A stretch of 64,000 nucleotides of DNA from Marmoricola sp. (GTDB taxonomy: Bacteria; Actinomycetota; Actinomycetes; Propionibacteriales; Nocardioidaceae). How positions within the stretch are numbered: the stretch's first letter is position 1; each line of letters begins with the position of its first letter. Below, one piece after another: positions 37,090 to 46,153 of this stretch. The stretch lies in contig JAOPYC010000060.1 in the NCBI GenBank assembly GCA_025964795.1, positions 1 through 64,000 of the forward strand, in the 5' to 3' direction. The notes beneath the pieces were generated by a model that worked only from the letters and a program-made list of their open reading frames with translations, searched no databases and had not been told where the DNA came from. The translations under genes and the position numbers were made by a program.

Positions 37090-38253
37090 GTGAGCAACCG
37101 GATGCAGGTGGCAAAGCGGTCGAACGTGCCGCCCTTCCACGTGATGGACCTGCTCGCGGCGGCGCAGCGCCGCCAGCTCAGCCACGGTGACCTGGTCAAC
37201 TTCGTCGCCGGGCAGCCGTCGACCGGCGCCCCGAAGGCCGTCCGCGAGGAGGCCAAGCGGCTGCTCGACGAGGAGACACTGGGCTACACGGTGGCGACCG
37301 GTGTCCCCGGCCTCCGCGAGGCCGTCGCAGCACACCACCGGCGCACGACCGGGATCGACGTCAGCCTCGACGACGTCGTGATCACCACCGGCTCCTCGGG
37401 CGGCTTCCTGCTCGCGTTCCTGGCGGCGTTCGAGCCCGGCGACCGGGTGGTGATGGCCCGTCCCGGCTACCCCTGCTACCGCAACGTGCTCACCGCCCTG
37501 GGCTGCGAGGTCGTCGAGATCGACTGCGGTCCCGAGACCCGGTTCCAGCCGACCGTCGAGCAGCTCGCCGCCGTCGAGGGACCCGTCGCCGGCCTCGTGG
37601 TCGCCTCGCCCGCCAACCCCACCGGCACGATGCTGCTGCCTGACGACCTCGACGCGATCGCCCGCTGGTGCGAGGAGAGCGGCGTACGCCTGGTCAGCGA
37701 CGAGATCTACCACGGGATCACCTACGACGGCTCGCCGCGACGCAGCGCCTGGCACACCTCGCGCACCGGCGTGGTCTTCGGCTCGTTCTCGAAGTACTTC
37801 TCGATGACCGGCTGGCGGATCGGCTGGATGCTGGTCCCCGAGGACCTGCGGCGCCCGGTCGACGTGCTCACCGGCAACTTCACCATCTGCCCGCCCGTCC
37901 TCAGCCAGTACGCCGCCATCGCGGCCTTCACGCCCGAGTCCTACGCCGAGCTCGACGGGCACGTCGCCCGCTACGCCACCAACCGCCAGCTCCTGCTCGA
38001 CGGGCTGCCCAAGCTCGGCATCGACCGGCTCGCACCGGCGGACGGCGCCTTCTACGTGTACGCCGACATCGGCCACCTCACCGACGACTCCCACGCCTGG
38101 TGCCTGCGGCTGCTCGAGGAGACCGGGGTCGCCACCGCGCCCGGCATCGACTTCGACACCGTCCGGGGCAACGAGTTCGTGCGGATCTCCTTCGCCGGCA
38201 GCGAGGTCGAGATCACCGAGGGGCTGCGCCGGCTCGGTCGCTGGCTCGACTAG
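37090..38253 (+). CDS. class I/II PLP-dependent aminotransferase
   Basis: The 387-residue enzyme belongs to fold type I aminotransferases: ASPANPTGTMLLPDDLDAIARW (Asn/Asp cofactor contacts), SDEIYHGITYDG, and the PLP lysine K235 in FGSFSKYFSMTGWRIGW, then the C-terminal arginine region FVRISFAG. AspC/MalY-like members use aspartate, aromatic amino acids or similar. No neighbouring biosynthetic partner fixes the substrate. The start GTG is leaderless (TAGGGT at 6 nt). Confidence 0.9.
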   Translation: MSNRMQVAKRSNVPPFHVMDLLAAAQRRQLSHGDLVNFVAGQPSTGAPKAVREEAKRLLDEETLGYTVATGVPGLREAVAAHHRRTTGIDVSLDDVVITTGSSGGFLLAFLAAFEPGDRVVMARPGYPCYRNVLTALGCEVVEIDCGPETRFQPTVEQLAAVEGPVAGLVVASPANPTGTMLLPDDLDAIARWCEESGVRLVSDEIYHGITYDGSPRRSAWHTSRTGVVFGSFSKYFSMTGWRIGWMLVPEDLRRPVDVLTGNFTICPPVLSQYAAIAAFTPESYAELDGHVARYATNRQLLLDGLPKLGIDRLAPADGAFYVYADIGHLTDDSHAWCLRLLEETGVATAPGIDFDTVRGNEFVRISFAGSEVEITEGLRRLGRWLD

Positions 38254-38436
38254 GCGCGGACCTCGGGGTTACGCACTCTTCACTGCCAGGCAACAACGCG
38301 GAAACGCCCCGCGACAGCAACGACCGGACCGTGGCCCAGATCGTCCTCGGCGGGGCGAAGGCCAGCGCGGTGGACTACTTCCCAAGCCTGGTCGGCCCGG
38401 TCGCCACCGCTGCGTCGCCGCTGTCACATGCTCGAC

Positions 38437-38483
38437 GGCAGTCTCGTCACGCACGAGTACGCCGATCGGGCAGTCTCGTCACG
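38437..38483. repeat. short direct repeat before the TetR gene end
   Basis: GGCAGTCTCGTCACG occurs at 38437–38451 and 38469–38483 (32-nt period) at the end of a 225-bp gene-free stretch (38254–38478). The stretch has no other feature I can support. The second copy overlaps the TetR stop. Confidence 0.35.
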
Positions 38484-39096
38484 GGCCCTGGCGGGAAGTC
38501 GCCGTCAGCGCGCCGGTCAGCACATCCGCCAGGTGGTCCACGAAGCGAGCGTGGGCCATTCGTTGCCGCTCGCCGGACTCGACCGCCCGCGCCCGCGCCG
38601 CCAGCGCACCGGTCAGGAAGACGACCATGAGCGCGACCCGCTCGCGCGCCAGTGGCATCCCGATCCGATCACCGAGCCGACGGGTCAGCGCCTCGAGCTG
38701 GCTCCCGATCACCGTCGCGCGCAGCGGCGGGGCCGGGTGGCCTGACGACATGCCCGACCAGTCCGCCAGCTGCTCCATGATCCGCAGGAAGTCGCGCCCG
38801 TCCTCCGTGGCGAGCAGGTTCGCCGTCGGTCGCACGATGGCGTCGACCAGCGCCCTCGTGCCCGCCCCCCGGGACGGAACCTCCCGTTGCCCGTCCATCG
38901 CCTGGACGTGCTTGGCGACGATCGCCTCCAGCAGACCCCGTCGCGAACCGAAGTGGTAGCCGACGGCGGCGTCGTTCGCCTGGCCCGCGTCCCGGACGAC
39001 GTCGCTCATCCGGGCGCCGGTGACACCGTCCCGGGCGAAGCGCTGTTCGCCGGCTCGCAGGAGTCGGGATCGGGTGAGGGTTGCGTCACGGGCCAT
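38479..39096 (-). CDS. TetR-family repressor
   Basis: The 205-residue regulator has the helix-turn-helix ARDGVTGARMSDVVRDAGQANDAAVGYHFGSRRGLLEAIVAKH (residues about 20–60) and a helical ligand domain. It is divergent from a cytochrome P450 gene, and two near-identical 15-bp inverted repeats (39109–39139) lie between them, so it almost certainly represses the P450 and itself. The ATG at 39096 follows the HTH-family length; an ATG 6 codons earlier is in the operator region. Confidence 0.85.
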   Translation of the reverse strand: MARDATLTRSRLLRAGEQRFARDGVTGARMSDVVRDAGQANDAAVGYHFGSRRGLLEAIVAKHVQAMDGQREVPSRGAGTRALVDAIVRPTANLLATEDGRDFLRIMEQLADWSGMSSGHPAPPLRATVIGSQLEALTRRLGDRIGMPLARERVALMVVFLTGALAARARAVESGERQRMAHARFVDHLADVLTGALTATSRQGP

Positions 39097-39108
39097 CGCG
39101 ATCGATAC

Positions 39109-39139
39109 TAACAAGCAATGTTATTAACAAGCCTTGTTA
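39109..39139. promoter_or_regulatory. tandem TetR operator sites
   Basis: TAACAAGCAATGTTA (39109–39123) and TAACAAGCCTTGTTA (39125–39139) repeat with 16-bp spacing; the second is a perfect 7-bp inverted repeat about a central C, the first an imperfect one. They lie between the divergent TetR and P450 starts. Confidence 0.75.
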
Positions 39140-39147
39140 GCGATGGA

Positions 39148-40398
39148 ATGTCACACCCCGTCTACGACCCGTTCGACGCCGCGTTCCAGGAGAACCCCTA
39201 CCCGGCGTACTCCTGGCTGCGGGACCACGACCCGGTGCACCACCACCCGGCCGACAGTCGGGCACCTGCGTTCTGGGCGCTGAGCCGGTTCGCGGACGTC
39301 TGGGACGCCGTACGCCGACCCGAGGTGTTCTCCTCCGCGTCAGGCCTGACCTTCTTCCGCGACGAGATCGGGCAGCTCGGCCTGCCGCCGACGATCGTGA
39401 TGCTCGACCCTCCTGTGCAGACGCAGCTGCGGGCCCTGATCGGTCGCGGCTTCACCCCGAGACGGGTCGCGCTCCTCGAGGACCGCATCCGGGAGTTCGT
39501 GAGAGGCCGTCTCGCCGGCGTGGCCGTCCGGGCTGCCGACGGGCTCTCCGTCGACCTGCACCACGACTTCTCCGCCACCATCCCGACCTGGGTGCTGGCC
39601 GAGCTGTTCGGGCTCCCCGAGTCGGACCGGGAGCGGTTCGGCCCCTGGGTGCAGACGCTGACCCGGCTGCAGAACGACGGCTTCGACACGAGCGGCCTCC
39701 TGGGTGCCGGGGCCGGGGTCCAGGTCATCGGCGAGATGTTCGAGTACTTCACCGCCGCCATCGCCGCGGCTCGGAGCGACCCCGGGGACGACCTGCTCGG
39801 GGCGCTGGTGACGGCGGAGATCGACAGCGAGCGCCTCACGGACTGGGACATCCTCGGGTTCTGCTTCGTGGTGGTGGCCGGCGGCACCGACACCACCGCC
39901 AGCCTGATCTCGCACACCGTGCAGCTGACCGGCGCCGCCCCTGCCCAGCGGGCGCTGCTCGTGGACGACCCGTCGCTGGTCCCGGACGCGCTGTCCGAGT
40001 GCCTGCGGCTGGAGTCGAGCGTCCAGGGGCTCGCCCGGACCACCCTCGAGGACGTCGAGGTCGAGGGCGTACGGATCCCGGCCGGCGAGAAGGTGATGAT
40101 GCTCTACGGCGCTGCCAACCACGACCCGCGCGAGTTCGGCGAGACCGCGGACCGGCTCGACGTACGCCGCCAGGCCCCGCGCCACCTCGCCTTCAGCAGC
40201 GGCCCCCACTTCTGCATCGGCAGCCACCTGGCCCGGTTGCAGGCGCGGGTCGGGATCGAGGAGCTGCTCGCCGCCTTCCCCCAGGTGGACGTCGACGCTG
40301 CGGCCGGCGTACGTCATCACTCGGCGTTCGTGCGCGGCTGGGTGAGCCTTCCGGCCGAGCTCGGCCAACCCGCTGTGCCGCCCGGATCCAGCGGCTGA
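39148..40398 (+). CDS. cytochrome P450
   Basis: The 416-residue P450 has the oxygen-binding I-helix VVVAGGTDTTAS, the ExxR motif in ECLRLES and the haem ligand Cys356 in FSSGPHFCIGSHLARL. Soluble bacterial class I P450s need a ferredoxin and reductase, which are not adjacent. The substrate is unknown; control by the divergent TetR suggests a catabolic or detoxifying role. The ATG at 39148 follows the tandem operators; an upstream start lies within them. Confidence 0.92.
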   Translation: MSHPVYDPFDAAFQENPYPAYSWLRDHDPVHHHPADSRAPAFWALSRFADVWDAVRRPEVFSSASGLTFFRDEIGQLGLPPTIVMLDPPVQTQLRALIGRGFTPRRVALLEDRIREFVRGRLAGVAVRAADGLSVDLHHDFSATIPTWVLAELFGLPESDRERFGPWVQTLTRLQNDGFDTSGLLGAGAGVQVIGEMFEYFTAAIAAARSDPGDDLLGALVTAEIDSERLTDWDILGFCFVVVAGGTDTTASLISHTVQLTGAAPAQRALLVDDPSLVPDALSECLRLESSVQGLARTTLEDVEVEGVRIPAGEKVMMLYGAANHDPREFGETADRLDVRRQAPRHLAFSSGPHFCIGSHLARLQARVGIEELLAAFPQVDVDAAAGVRHHSAFVRGWVSLPAELGQPAVPPGSSG

Positions 40399-40559
40399 CC
40401 TCGCCGTCGCCGTCGGCACCTGCCCGCGCCGGGTGGTGGTCTCCATGCGGTGCACCGAGCTCCCGCAGGACATCGGCATCAGCGTGCACGGCGCCAGGAT
40501 CGGCACGGACAAGAGCCGACGACGTCACCTTCGGGCCCTGCGTCCGACGAGGCTGAGGG
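40399..40559. other. gene-free spacer between P450 and enoyl-CoA hydratase
   Basis: No start with coding quality, tRNA or terminator is supported here. One frame reads VVVSMRCTELPQDIGISVHGARIG, which may be debris of a former gene, but nothing recognisable. Confidence 0.3.
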
Positions 40560-41309
40560 TCACCTCTTCTTCGTGAGGAACGCCGTCATCGCCTCGCGGG
40601 CCTCGTCGGAGCCGAACAGGCGGGCGCTGAGGGCGGCCACCTCCTCGGCGTGGGCGTCGATGTTCTCGACCAGCGCGCGGGAGAGCAGCGCCTTGGTCTC
40701 GCGCAGCCCCTGTGGGTGGGCCTTGGCCAGCTCGGCGCAGGCCTCGGCGACGGCGTCGTCGAGGTCGGCGGCCGGGACACTGCGCGTGACCAGGCCCATG
40801 GCGGCAGCCTCGCTCGCGTCGAAGGTGCGACCGGTCAGGAAGGTGTCCGCCGCGGCCCGGCTGGTGAGCCTCGGCAGCACGGTCAGCGAGATCACCGCCG
40901 GGGCGAGGGCGAGCCGGCTCTCGGTGAAGGCGAAGGTGACGTCGTCGCTGCAGATCACGAGGTCGCTGGCCGCGACGATGCCGAGTCCGCCGGCCCTCAC
41001 CGGGCCGGCCAGCCGCGTCACGACCGGGCGCGGGTGCGTCACGATCCGGCGCTGCAGGGCGACCAGCGCCTTGGTCCCCTCGTCCATCCCGCCCCCGGCG
41101 GCCTCGCTCAGGTCAGCACCCGAGCAGAACACCCGGTCGGCGGAACGCACCAGCACCACCCGGGCGTCGGCATCCGCCTCGGCGCGGTCCAGCGCCTCGA
41201 ACAGCTCGGCGACGAGCCGACGGGACAGGGCGTTGCGGTTGGCCGGGGAGTCCAGCGTGATCGTCGCGATCCCCTCGGCCAGCTCGTAGTGCACCAGCTC
41301 GTCGGTCAT
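40560..41309 (-). CDS. enoyl-CoA hydratase/isomerase family protein
   Basis: The 249-residue crotonase-fold enzyme has the oxyanion-forming segment FCSGADLSEA and the second pocket PVRAGGLGIVAASDLVI. It is the last gene of the Atu/leucine-type operon (AtuE- or MenB/EchA-like position) and would hydrate the glutaconyl-type acyl-CoA product of the carboxylase. Catalytic Glu/Asp pairs seen in true hydratases are not clear by eye, so isomerase action is possible. The ATG at 41309 has GGAGA upstream. There are 61 nt to the acyl-CoA dehydrogenase gene. Confidence 0.82.
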   Translation of the reverse strand: MTDELVHYELAEGIATITLDSPANRNALSRRLVAELFEALDRAEADADARVVLVRSADRVFCSGADLSEAAGGGMDEGTKALVALQRRIVTHPRPVVTRLAGPVRAGGLGIVAASDLVICSDDVTFAFTESRLALAPAVISLTVLPRLTSRAAADTFLTGRTFDASEAAAMGLVTRSVPAADLDDAVAEACAELAKAHPQGLRETKALLSRALVENIDAHAEEVAALSARLFGSDEAREAMTAFLTKKR

Positions 41310-41370
41310 GTGGGTCTCCTTGCTCGGCGCGGCACGATCAGATCCGCTTGTAACGCGGAGAATTGGGGGC

Positions 41371-42531
41371 TCAGTAGGACTTCGGCAGGCCCAGGCTGTG
41401 CATGCCGACGAAGTTGAGGATCATCTCGCGGCTGACCGGGGCGATCCGGCCGGCGCGGGCGGCGACGAGGAGGCCGGCGACGCCGTACTCCTGGGTGATG
41501 CCGTTGCCCCCGTGGGACTGTACGGCGCGGTCGGCGGCGTCGCAGGCGGCCTCGGCCGCGGCGTACTTCGCCATGTTGGCGGCCTCCCCCGCGCCTGCGT
41601 CGTCGCCGGCCTCGTAGAGCGCCGACGCCTTCTGCGTCATCAGCCGGGCCAGCTCGATCTCGATCTTCGACTGCGCCAACGGGTGCGCAATGCCCTGGTG
41701 CGAGCCGATCGGGGACCCCCAGACCTCGCGGCCCTTGACGTACGCCGTGGCCCGGTCCAGCGCGTAGCGGGCCAGCCCGGTCGAGAACGACGCCGCCATG
41801 ATCCGCTCCGGGTTGAGGCCGGCGAAGAGCTGGACCAGGCCGCCGTCCTCGTCACCGACGAGCGCGTCGGCAGGCAGCCGGACGTCGTCGATGAACACCT
41901 GGAACTGCAGCTCGGGGCTGACGATCTCCATCGGGATCGAGGTGAAGCTCAGGCCCGGCGCATCCGTGGGTACGACGAACAGACACGGCTTGAGCCGGCC
42001 GGTCTTCGCGTCCTCGGTCCGCGACACGACCAGCACGTTCTTGGCCTCGTCCATGCCGGAGATGTAGATCTTCTGGCCGGTGAGCAGCCACTCGTCACCA
42101 TCGCGACGTGCCGTGGTGGTGATGTTGTGCGAGTTGGTGCCGGCGTCCGGCTCGGTGATCGCGAAGGCCATCGTCTCGGTGCCGTCGCAGATGCCGGGCA
42201 GCCACCTCTGCTTCTGCTCCTCGGTGCCGAAGCGGCTGATCACCGTCCCGCAGATCGCCGGGGAGACCACCATCATCAGCAGCGGGCAGCCCTGGGCGGC
42301 CAGCTCCTCGCAGACCGCGGCGACGTCACCGATGCCGCCGCCACCGCCGCCGTACTGCTCGGGGACGTTCACGCCGAGGTAGCCCGCCTTGCCGATCGCC
42401 AGCCACAGGTCGGTGGTCTTCTCGCCGTTGCGGGCGCAGCGGGTGAAGTACTCGCGGCCGTAGGTCTTGGCGAGCTTGGTGACCTCCTTGCGCAGGGTCT
42501 GGCGCTCCTCGGACTCGGTGAAGCTGCTCAT
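41371..42531 (-). CDS. acyl-CoA dehydrogenase (second in operon)
   Basis: The 386-residue flavoprotein has the family signatures: AITEPDAGTNSHNITTTARRDGDEW for substrate/FAD contact and the C-terminal motif AVQSHGGNGITQEYG. It ends in LGLPKSY. It overlaps the biotin carboxylase gene by ATGA (start 42531). Position in the operon suggests oxidation of a branched or terpenoid acyl-CoA (AtuD- or isovaleryl-CoA-dehydrogenase-like). Confidence 0.9.
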   Translation of the reverse strand: MSSFTESEERQTLRKEVTKLAKTYGREYFTRCARNGEKTTDLWLAIGKAGYLGVNVPEQYGGGGGGIGDVAAVCEELAAQGCPLLMMVVSPAICGTVISRFGTEEQKQRWLPGICDGTETMAFAITEPDAGTNSHNITTTARRDGDEWLLTGQKIYISGMDEAKNVLVVSRTEDAKTGRLKPCLFVVPTDAPGLSFTSIPMEIVSPELQFQVFIDDVRLPADALVGDEDGGLVQLFAGLNPERIMAASFSTGLARYALDRATAYVKGREVWGSPIGSHQGIAHPLAQSKIEIELARLMTQKASALYEAGDDAGAGEAANMAKYAAAEAACDAADRAVQSHGGNGITQEYGVAGLLVAARAGRIAPVSREMILNFVGMHSLGLPKSY

Positions 42532-44561
42532 GCGTTCTCTCCTTCTGCTGGTTCCGTGTCTGGCGGTGTCACGACGGCGAGGACCTCGCCGGAGGCGACC
42601 TGGCTGCCGACCGCGACCGCGAGCTCGGTGAGCACCCCGTCGGTCGGGGCGCTGATCGTGTGCTGCATCTTCATCGCCTCCAGGACGAGGACGGCCTGGC
42701 CGGTGCTCACGTCGTCCCCGCTCTCGAGGTGTACGGCGACCACGGTGCCCGGCATCGGCGCGAGCAGCGAGCCCTGCGCGACGACGTCGGCGGGATCGAC
42801 GAACCTCGGGAGCGCGCGCAGGTGCAGCGAGCCCAGCCGTGAGTCGACCTGCACGTCGCGGACCCCGGCGGCCGAGACCGGGCCGATCGCGACCAGGACC
42901 TCCGTGCTGATCCGGTCGACCTCGATCGTGACGCCGTCGGGAGAAGCGGCCAGCACCCGCGTCTCGTCCCGGACGGAGGCGTAGCCGTTGCGCCCGCCGT
43001 ACCACTCCACCGCGTGCTCGCCCTCGCGGCTGCCGACCGCGAACACCGTGCGCTGCGGCTGGGAGACGACGTTGCGCCAGGCGACCGGGATCCCGGCCTG
43101 GACCCGGCGGTCCGCACGGTCCCGCTCCGCCAGCGCCACCGCCGCTGCGAACAGCAGGTGCTCGTCGGGCGGCAGCTGCTCCTCGCTCGGCACGATGACC
43201 CGGCGGTCGAAGAAGTCGGTGCTGACGTCCCCGTCGAGGAACGCCTGGTCGCGCAGGCTCGCCACGAGCAGGTCGCGGTTGGTGACCACGCCGTGCAGCC
43301 GGGCCCGGGACAGCGCGTCGGCCAGCCGGCGCGCGGCCTCCGCGCGCGTGGGCGCCCAGGCGATCACCTTGGCCAGCATCGCGTCGTAGTGGGTCGAGAC
43401 CTCGCTGCCCGACTCGAACCCCGAGTCGAGCCGCAGGCCCGGGCGGTTGAGCAGGTCGAACTCGCCGGAGACGCCGGGCACCTCGAAGCGGGTGAGCACC
43501 CCGCTCTGCGGCTGCCAGTCGTGGGCCGGGTCCTCGGCGTAGAGGCGCACCTCGATGGCGTGGCCGTAGGTCTCCCCGATCACCCGCAGGTCGAGCGCGC
43601 GTCCCTCGGCGACGGCCAGCTGCTGCTCGACGAGGTCGACCCCGTGCACCAGCTCGGTGACCGGGTGCTCGACCTGGAGACGCGTGTTCATCTCCAGGAA
43701 GAAGAACCGCTCGGTCTCCGCGTCGTAGAGGAACTCCACGGTGCCGGCGCCGCGGTAGTCGATCGCCGCGGCGGCGGCGCGGGCCGCCTCGTGCAGGGCC
43801 TCGCGCACGGCGTCCGCGAGGTTGGGCGCCGGCGCCTCCTCGACCACCTTCTGGTGGCGGCGCTGGAGGGAGCAGTCCCGCTCGCCGAGGACGAGCACGC
43901 CGTCGCGGTGGCCGAGCACCTGCACCTCGACGTGGCGACCCCGCTCGACGTACGACTCCACGAAGACGGTGCCGTCGCCGAACGCGGACAGCGCCTCGGC
44001 CTCGGCGGCGGCGATCTCGCTGGGCAGGTCCTCGAGGCGGCGTACGACGCGCATGCCGCGGCCGCCACCGCCGGCCGAGGCCTTGACCAGCAGCGGCAGG
44101 TCCGTCTCGGTCGCGGAGCCGGCGGTGTGGTTGGCCAGCACGGGTACGCCGGCCACCTCCATCAGCCTCTTCGACTCGATCTTCGAGCCCATCTGCTCGA
44201 TCGACTCCGGCGCCGGGCCGACCCAGGTGAGGCCGGCGGCGATCACCGCCCGCGCGAAGTCGGCGTTCTCCGACAGGAACCCGTAGCCCGGGTGGACCGC
44301 GTCGGCCCCGGACCGCCGCGCCGCCTCGAGCACCAGGTCGGCGCGCAGGTAGGTCTCCGCCGGGCTGCTCCCGGGCAGCCGCACCGCCGCGTCGGCCTCG
44401 CGGACGAAGGGCAGGCCGGCGTCCGCGTCGGAGTGCACCGCGACCGTCTCGATGCCGAGCCGGCGGCAGGTGGCGAACACCCGGCGCGCGATCTCCCCCC
44501 GGTTGGCGACGAGGAGCCGGTTGATCACGGTGGTCGAGCCTGTCGAATCCATCCCACTCAC
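42528..44561 (-). CDS. acyl-CoA carboxylase alpha subunit (biotin carboxylase + BCCP)
   Basis: The 677-residue biotin enzyme has an ATP-grasp biotin carboxylase (LLVANRGEIARRVF; KASAGGGGRGMR; EMNTRLQVEHPVTE) and a C-terminal biotinyl carrier with the attachment lysine in EAMKMQH. It adds CO2 to biotin for the beta subunit just upstream. In this context the acceptor is probably 3-methylcrotonyl-CoA or geranyl-CoA; acetyl/propionyl-CoA is less likely. The GTG at 44561 overlaps the beta-gene stop; the ATG at 44552 is the alternative. Its first codons contain a copy of the TCGACAGGCTCG repeat (encodes DSTGST). Confidence 0.9.
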   Translation of the reverse strand: MSGMDSTGSTTVINRLLVANRGEIARRVFATCRRLGIETVAVHSDADAGLPFVREADAAVRLPGSSPAETYLRADLVLEAARRSGADAVHPGYGFLSENADFARAVIAAGLTWVGPAPESIEQMGSKIESKRLMEVAGVPVLANHTAGSATETDLPLLVKASAGGGGRGMRVVRRLEDLPSEIAAAEAEALSAFGDGTVFVESYVERGRHVEVQVLGHRDGVLVLGERDCSLQRRHQKVVEEAPAPNLADAVREALHEAARAAAAAIDYRGAGTVEFLYDAETERFFFLEMNTRLQVEHPVTELVHGVDLVEQQLAVAEGRALDLRVIGETYGHAIEVRLYAEDPAHDWQPQSGVLTRFEVPGVSGEFDLLNRPGLRLDSGFESGSEVSTHYDAMLAKVIAWAPTRAEAARRLADALSRARLHGVVTNRDLLVASLRDQAFLDGDVSTDFFDRRVIVPSEEQLPPDEHLLFAAAVALAERDRADRRVQAGIPVAWRNVVSQPQRTVFAVGSREGEHAVEWYGGRNGYASVRDETRVLAASPDGVTIEVDRISTEVLVAIGPVSAAGVRDVQVDSRLGSLHLRALPRFVDPADVVAQGSLLAPMPGTVVAVHLESGDDVSTGQAVLVLEAMKMQHTISAPTDGVLTELAVAVGSQVASGEVLAVVTPPDTEPAEGENA
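44531..44547. repeat. dispersed short repeat (TCGACAGGCTCG type), copy in biotin carboxylase 5' end
   Basis: Read on the minus strand, TTCGACAGGCTCGACCA lies at the very start of the coding region. It is the same core as at 1561 and 49001. Confidence 0.45.
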
Positions 44562-46153
44562 ATCCTGAAGACGCCGAAGCGGTCGGTGCCGACCACGGGC
44601 TGGTTGGCGGTGATCACGGACAGGCAGATGCCGAGGATGGTGCGGGTGTCGCGGGGGTCGATCACGCCGTCGTCGTACAACATCCCGGAGAGGAAGAACG
44701 GCAGGCTCTGCTCCTCCACGCTGGCCTCGATGAACTCGCGCATGCCGGCGTCGGCGTCCTCGTCGTACACCTTGCCCTTGGCCTCGGACGCCGCCCGCGC
44801 GACGATGCTGAGCACGCCGGCCAGCTGGGCCGGCCCCATCACCGCGGACTTGGCGCTCGGCCAGGTGAACAGGAAGCGCGGGTCGTAGGCGCGACCGTTC
44901 ATGCCGTAGTTCCCCGCGCCGTACGACGCCCCCATGATGATCGAGAGGTGCGGCACGGTGCTGTTGCTCACCGCGTTGATCATCTGGGCGCCGTGCTTGA
45001 TGATGCCGCCCTGCTCGTACTCCTTGCCGACCATGTAGCCGGTGGTGTTGTGCAGGAACAGCAGCGGGGTGTCGATCTGGTTGGCCAGCTGGATGAACTG
45101 GGTCGCCTTCTGGGCCTCCTCGCTGAACAGCACGCCCTGCGCGTTGGCGAGGATGCCGACCTGGTGACCGTGGATCCGCGCCCACCCGGTGACCAGCGAG
45201 CTGCCGTAGAGCGGCTTGAACTCGTCGAACACCGCCCCGTTGCCCGCCGAGACCCCGTCCGCGACCAGCGCGATCACCTCCCGGGGATCGAACGGCTCCT
45301 TCAGGTCGGTCGGGATCAGGTCGAGCAGGTCGTCAGGGTTGCCGGCGGGCTCCGCCCAGGGGACGTCATGCGAGCTGGTCGCCAGGACCGCCGGAGCGTA
45401 TGACCTCCGGTTGAGCCGCGCCACGATCCGGCGCCCGATCCGGATCGCGTCGCGCTCGTCGACCGCGAGGTAGTCGGCCAGCCCGGAGACGCGCGCGTGC
45501 ATCTCCGCACCGCCGAGCGACTCGTCGTCGGACTCCTCGCCGGTGGCCATCTTCACCAGGGGCGGACCGCCGAGGAAGACCTTGGCCTGCTCCTTGACCA
45601 TCACCGTGTAGTCGCTCACCCCGGGCACGTAGGCGCCGCCGGCGGTGGAGTTGCCGAACACCAGGGCGATGGTCGGGACCTTCGCCGCCGAGGACCGGGT
45701 GAGGTCGCGGAACAGCTTCCCGCCGGGGATGAAGATCTCCTTCTGGGTCGGCAGGTCCGCTCCCCCGGACTCGACGAGGGATACCGTGGGCAGCCGGTTC
45801 TCCTCGGCGATCTGCGCGGCCCGGAAGATCTTCTTCACCGTCCAGGGGTTGGAGGCGCCGCCCTTCACCGACGGGTCGTTCGCGGTGATCATGCACTCGA
45901 CTCCCTCGATCACCCCGATGCCGGTGACCACGCTGGCGCCGACCGTGAAGTCGGAGCCCCAGCCGGCCAGCGGGGACAGCTCCAGGAAGGCGCTGCCCGG
46001 GTCGATCAGCAGCTCGATGCGCTCGCGCGGCATCAGCCGGCCGCGGTCGTGGTGCCGGTTCACCGAGCGCTCACCACCGCCGGCGACCGCCACCGCGTGC
46101 TGCGCGTCCAGGTCGGCGATCTTGGCCAGCATCGACTCGCGCCGGGTCGTCAT
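44558..46153 (-). CDS. acyl-CoA carboxylase beta subunit (carboxyltransferase)
   Basis: The 531-residue carboxyltransferase has the GASVVTGIGVIEG and GGAYVPGVSDYTVMV segments, and the C-terminal GASYGAGNYGMNGRAYDPRFLFTWPSAK typical of MccB/AtuC-type subunits rather than acetyl-CoA carboxylase. It transfers carboxyl from biotin to a 3-methylcrotonyl- or geranyl-type acyl-CoA. ATGA overlap with the acyl-CoA dehydrogenase at 46150 and GTGA overlap with the alpha gene show tight coupling. Confidence 0.9.
   Translation of the reverse strand: MTTRRESMLAKIADLDAQHAVAVAGGGERSVNRHHDRGRLMPRERIELLIDPGSAFLELSPLAGWGSDFTVGASVVTGIGVIEGVECMITANDPSVKGGASNPWTVKKIFRAAQIAEENRLPTVSLVESGGADLPTQKEIFIPGGKLFRDLTRSSAAKVPTIALVFGNSTAGGAYVPGVSDYTVMVKEQAKVFLGGPPLVKMATGEESDDESLGGAEMHARVSGLADYLAVDERDAIRIGRRIVARLNRRSYAPAVLATSSHDVPWAEPAGNPDDLLDLIPTDLKEPFDPREVIALVADGVSAGNGAVFDEFKPLYGSSLVTGWARIHGHQVGILANAQGVLFSEEAQKATQFIQLANQIDTPLLFLHNTTGYMVGKEYEQGGIIKHGAQMINAVSNSTVPHLSIIMGASYGAGNYGMNGRAYDPRFLFTWPSAKSAVMGPAQLAGVLSIVARAASEAKGKVYDEDADAGMREFIEASVEEQSLPFFLSGMLYDDGVIDPRDTRTILGICLSVITANQPVVGTDRFGVFRM

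Noticed and set aside
38254-38478. Remnant gene between the aminotransferase and TetR genes
   Set aside because: One frame gives AQIVLGGAKASAVDYFPSLVG, but it has no proper start, no domain and no conserved neighbours, so it is not called.
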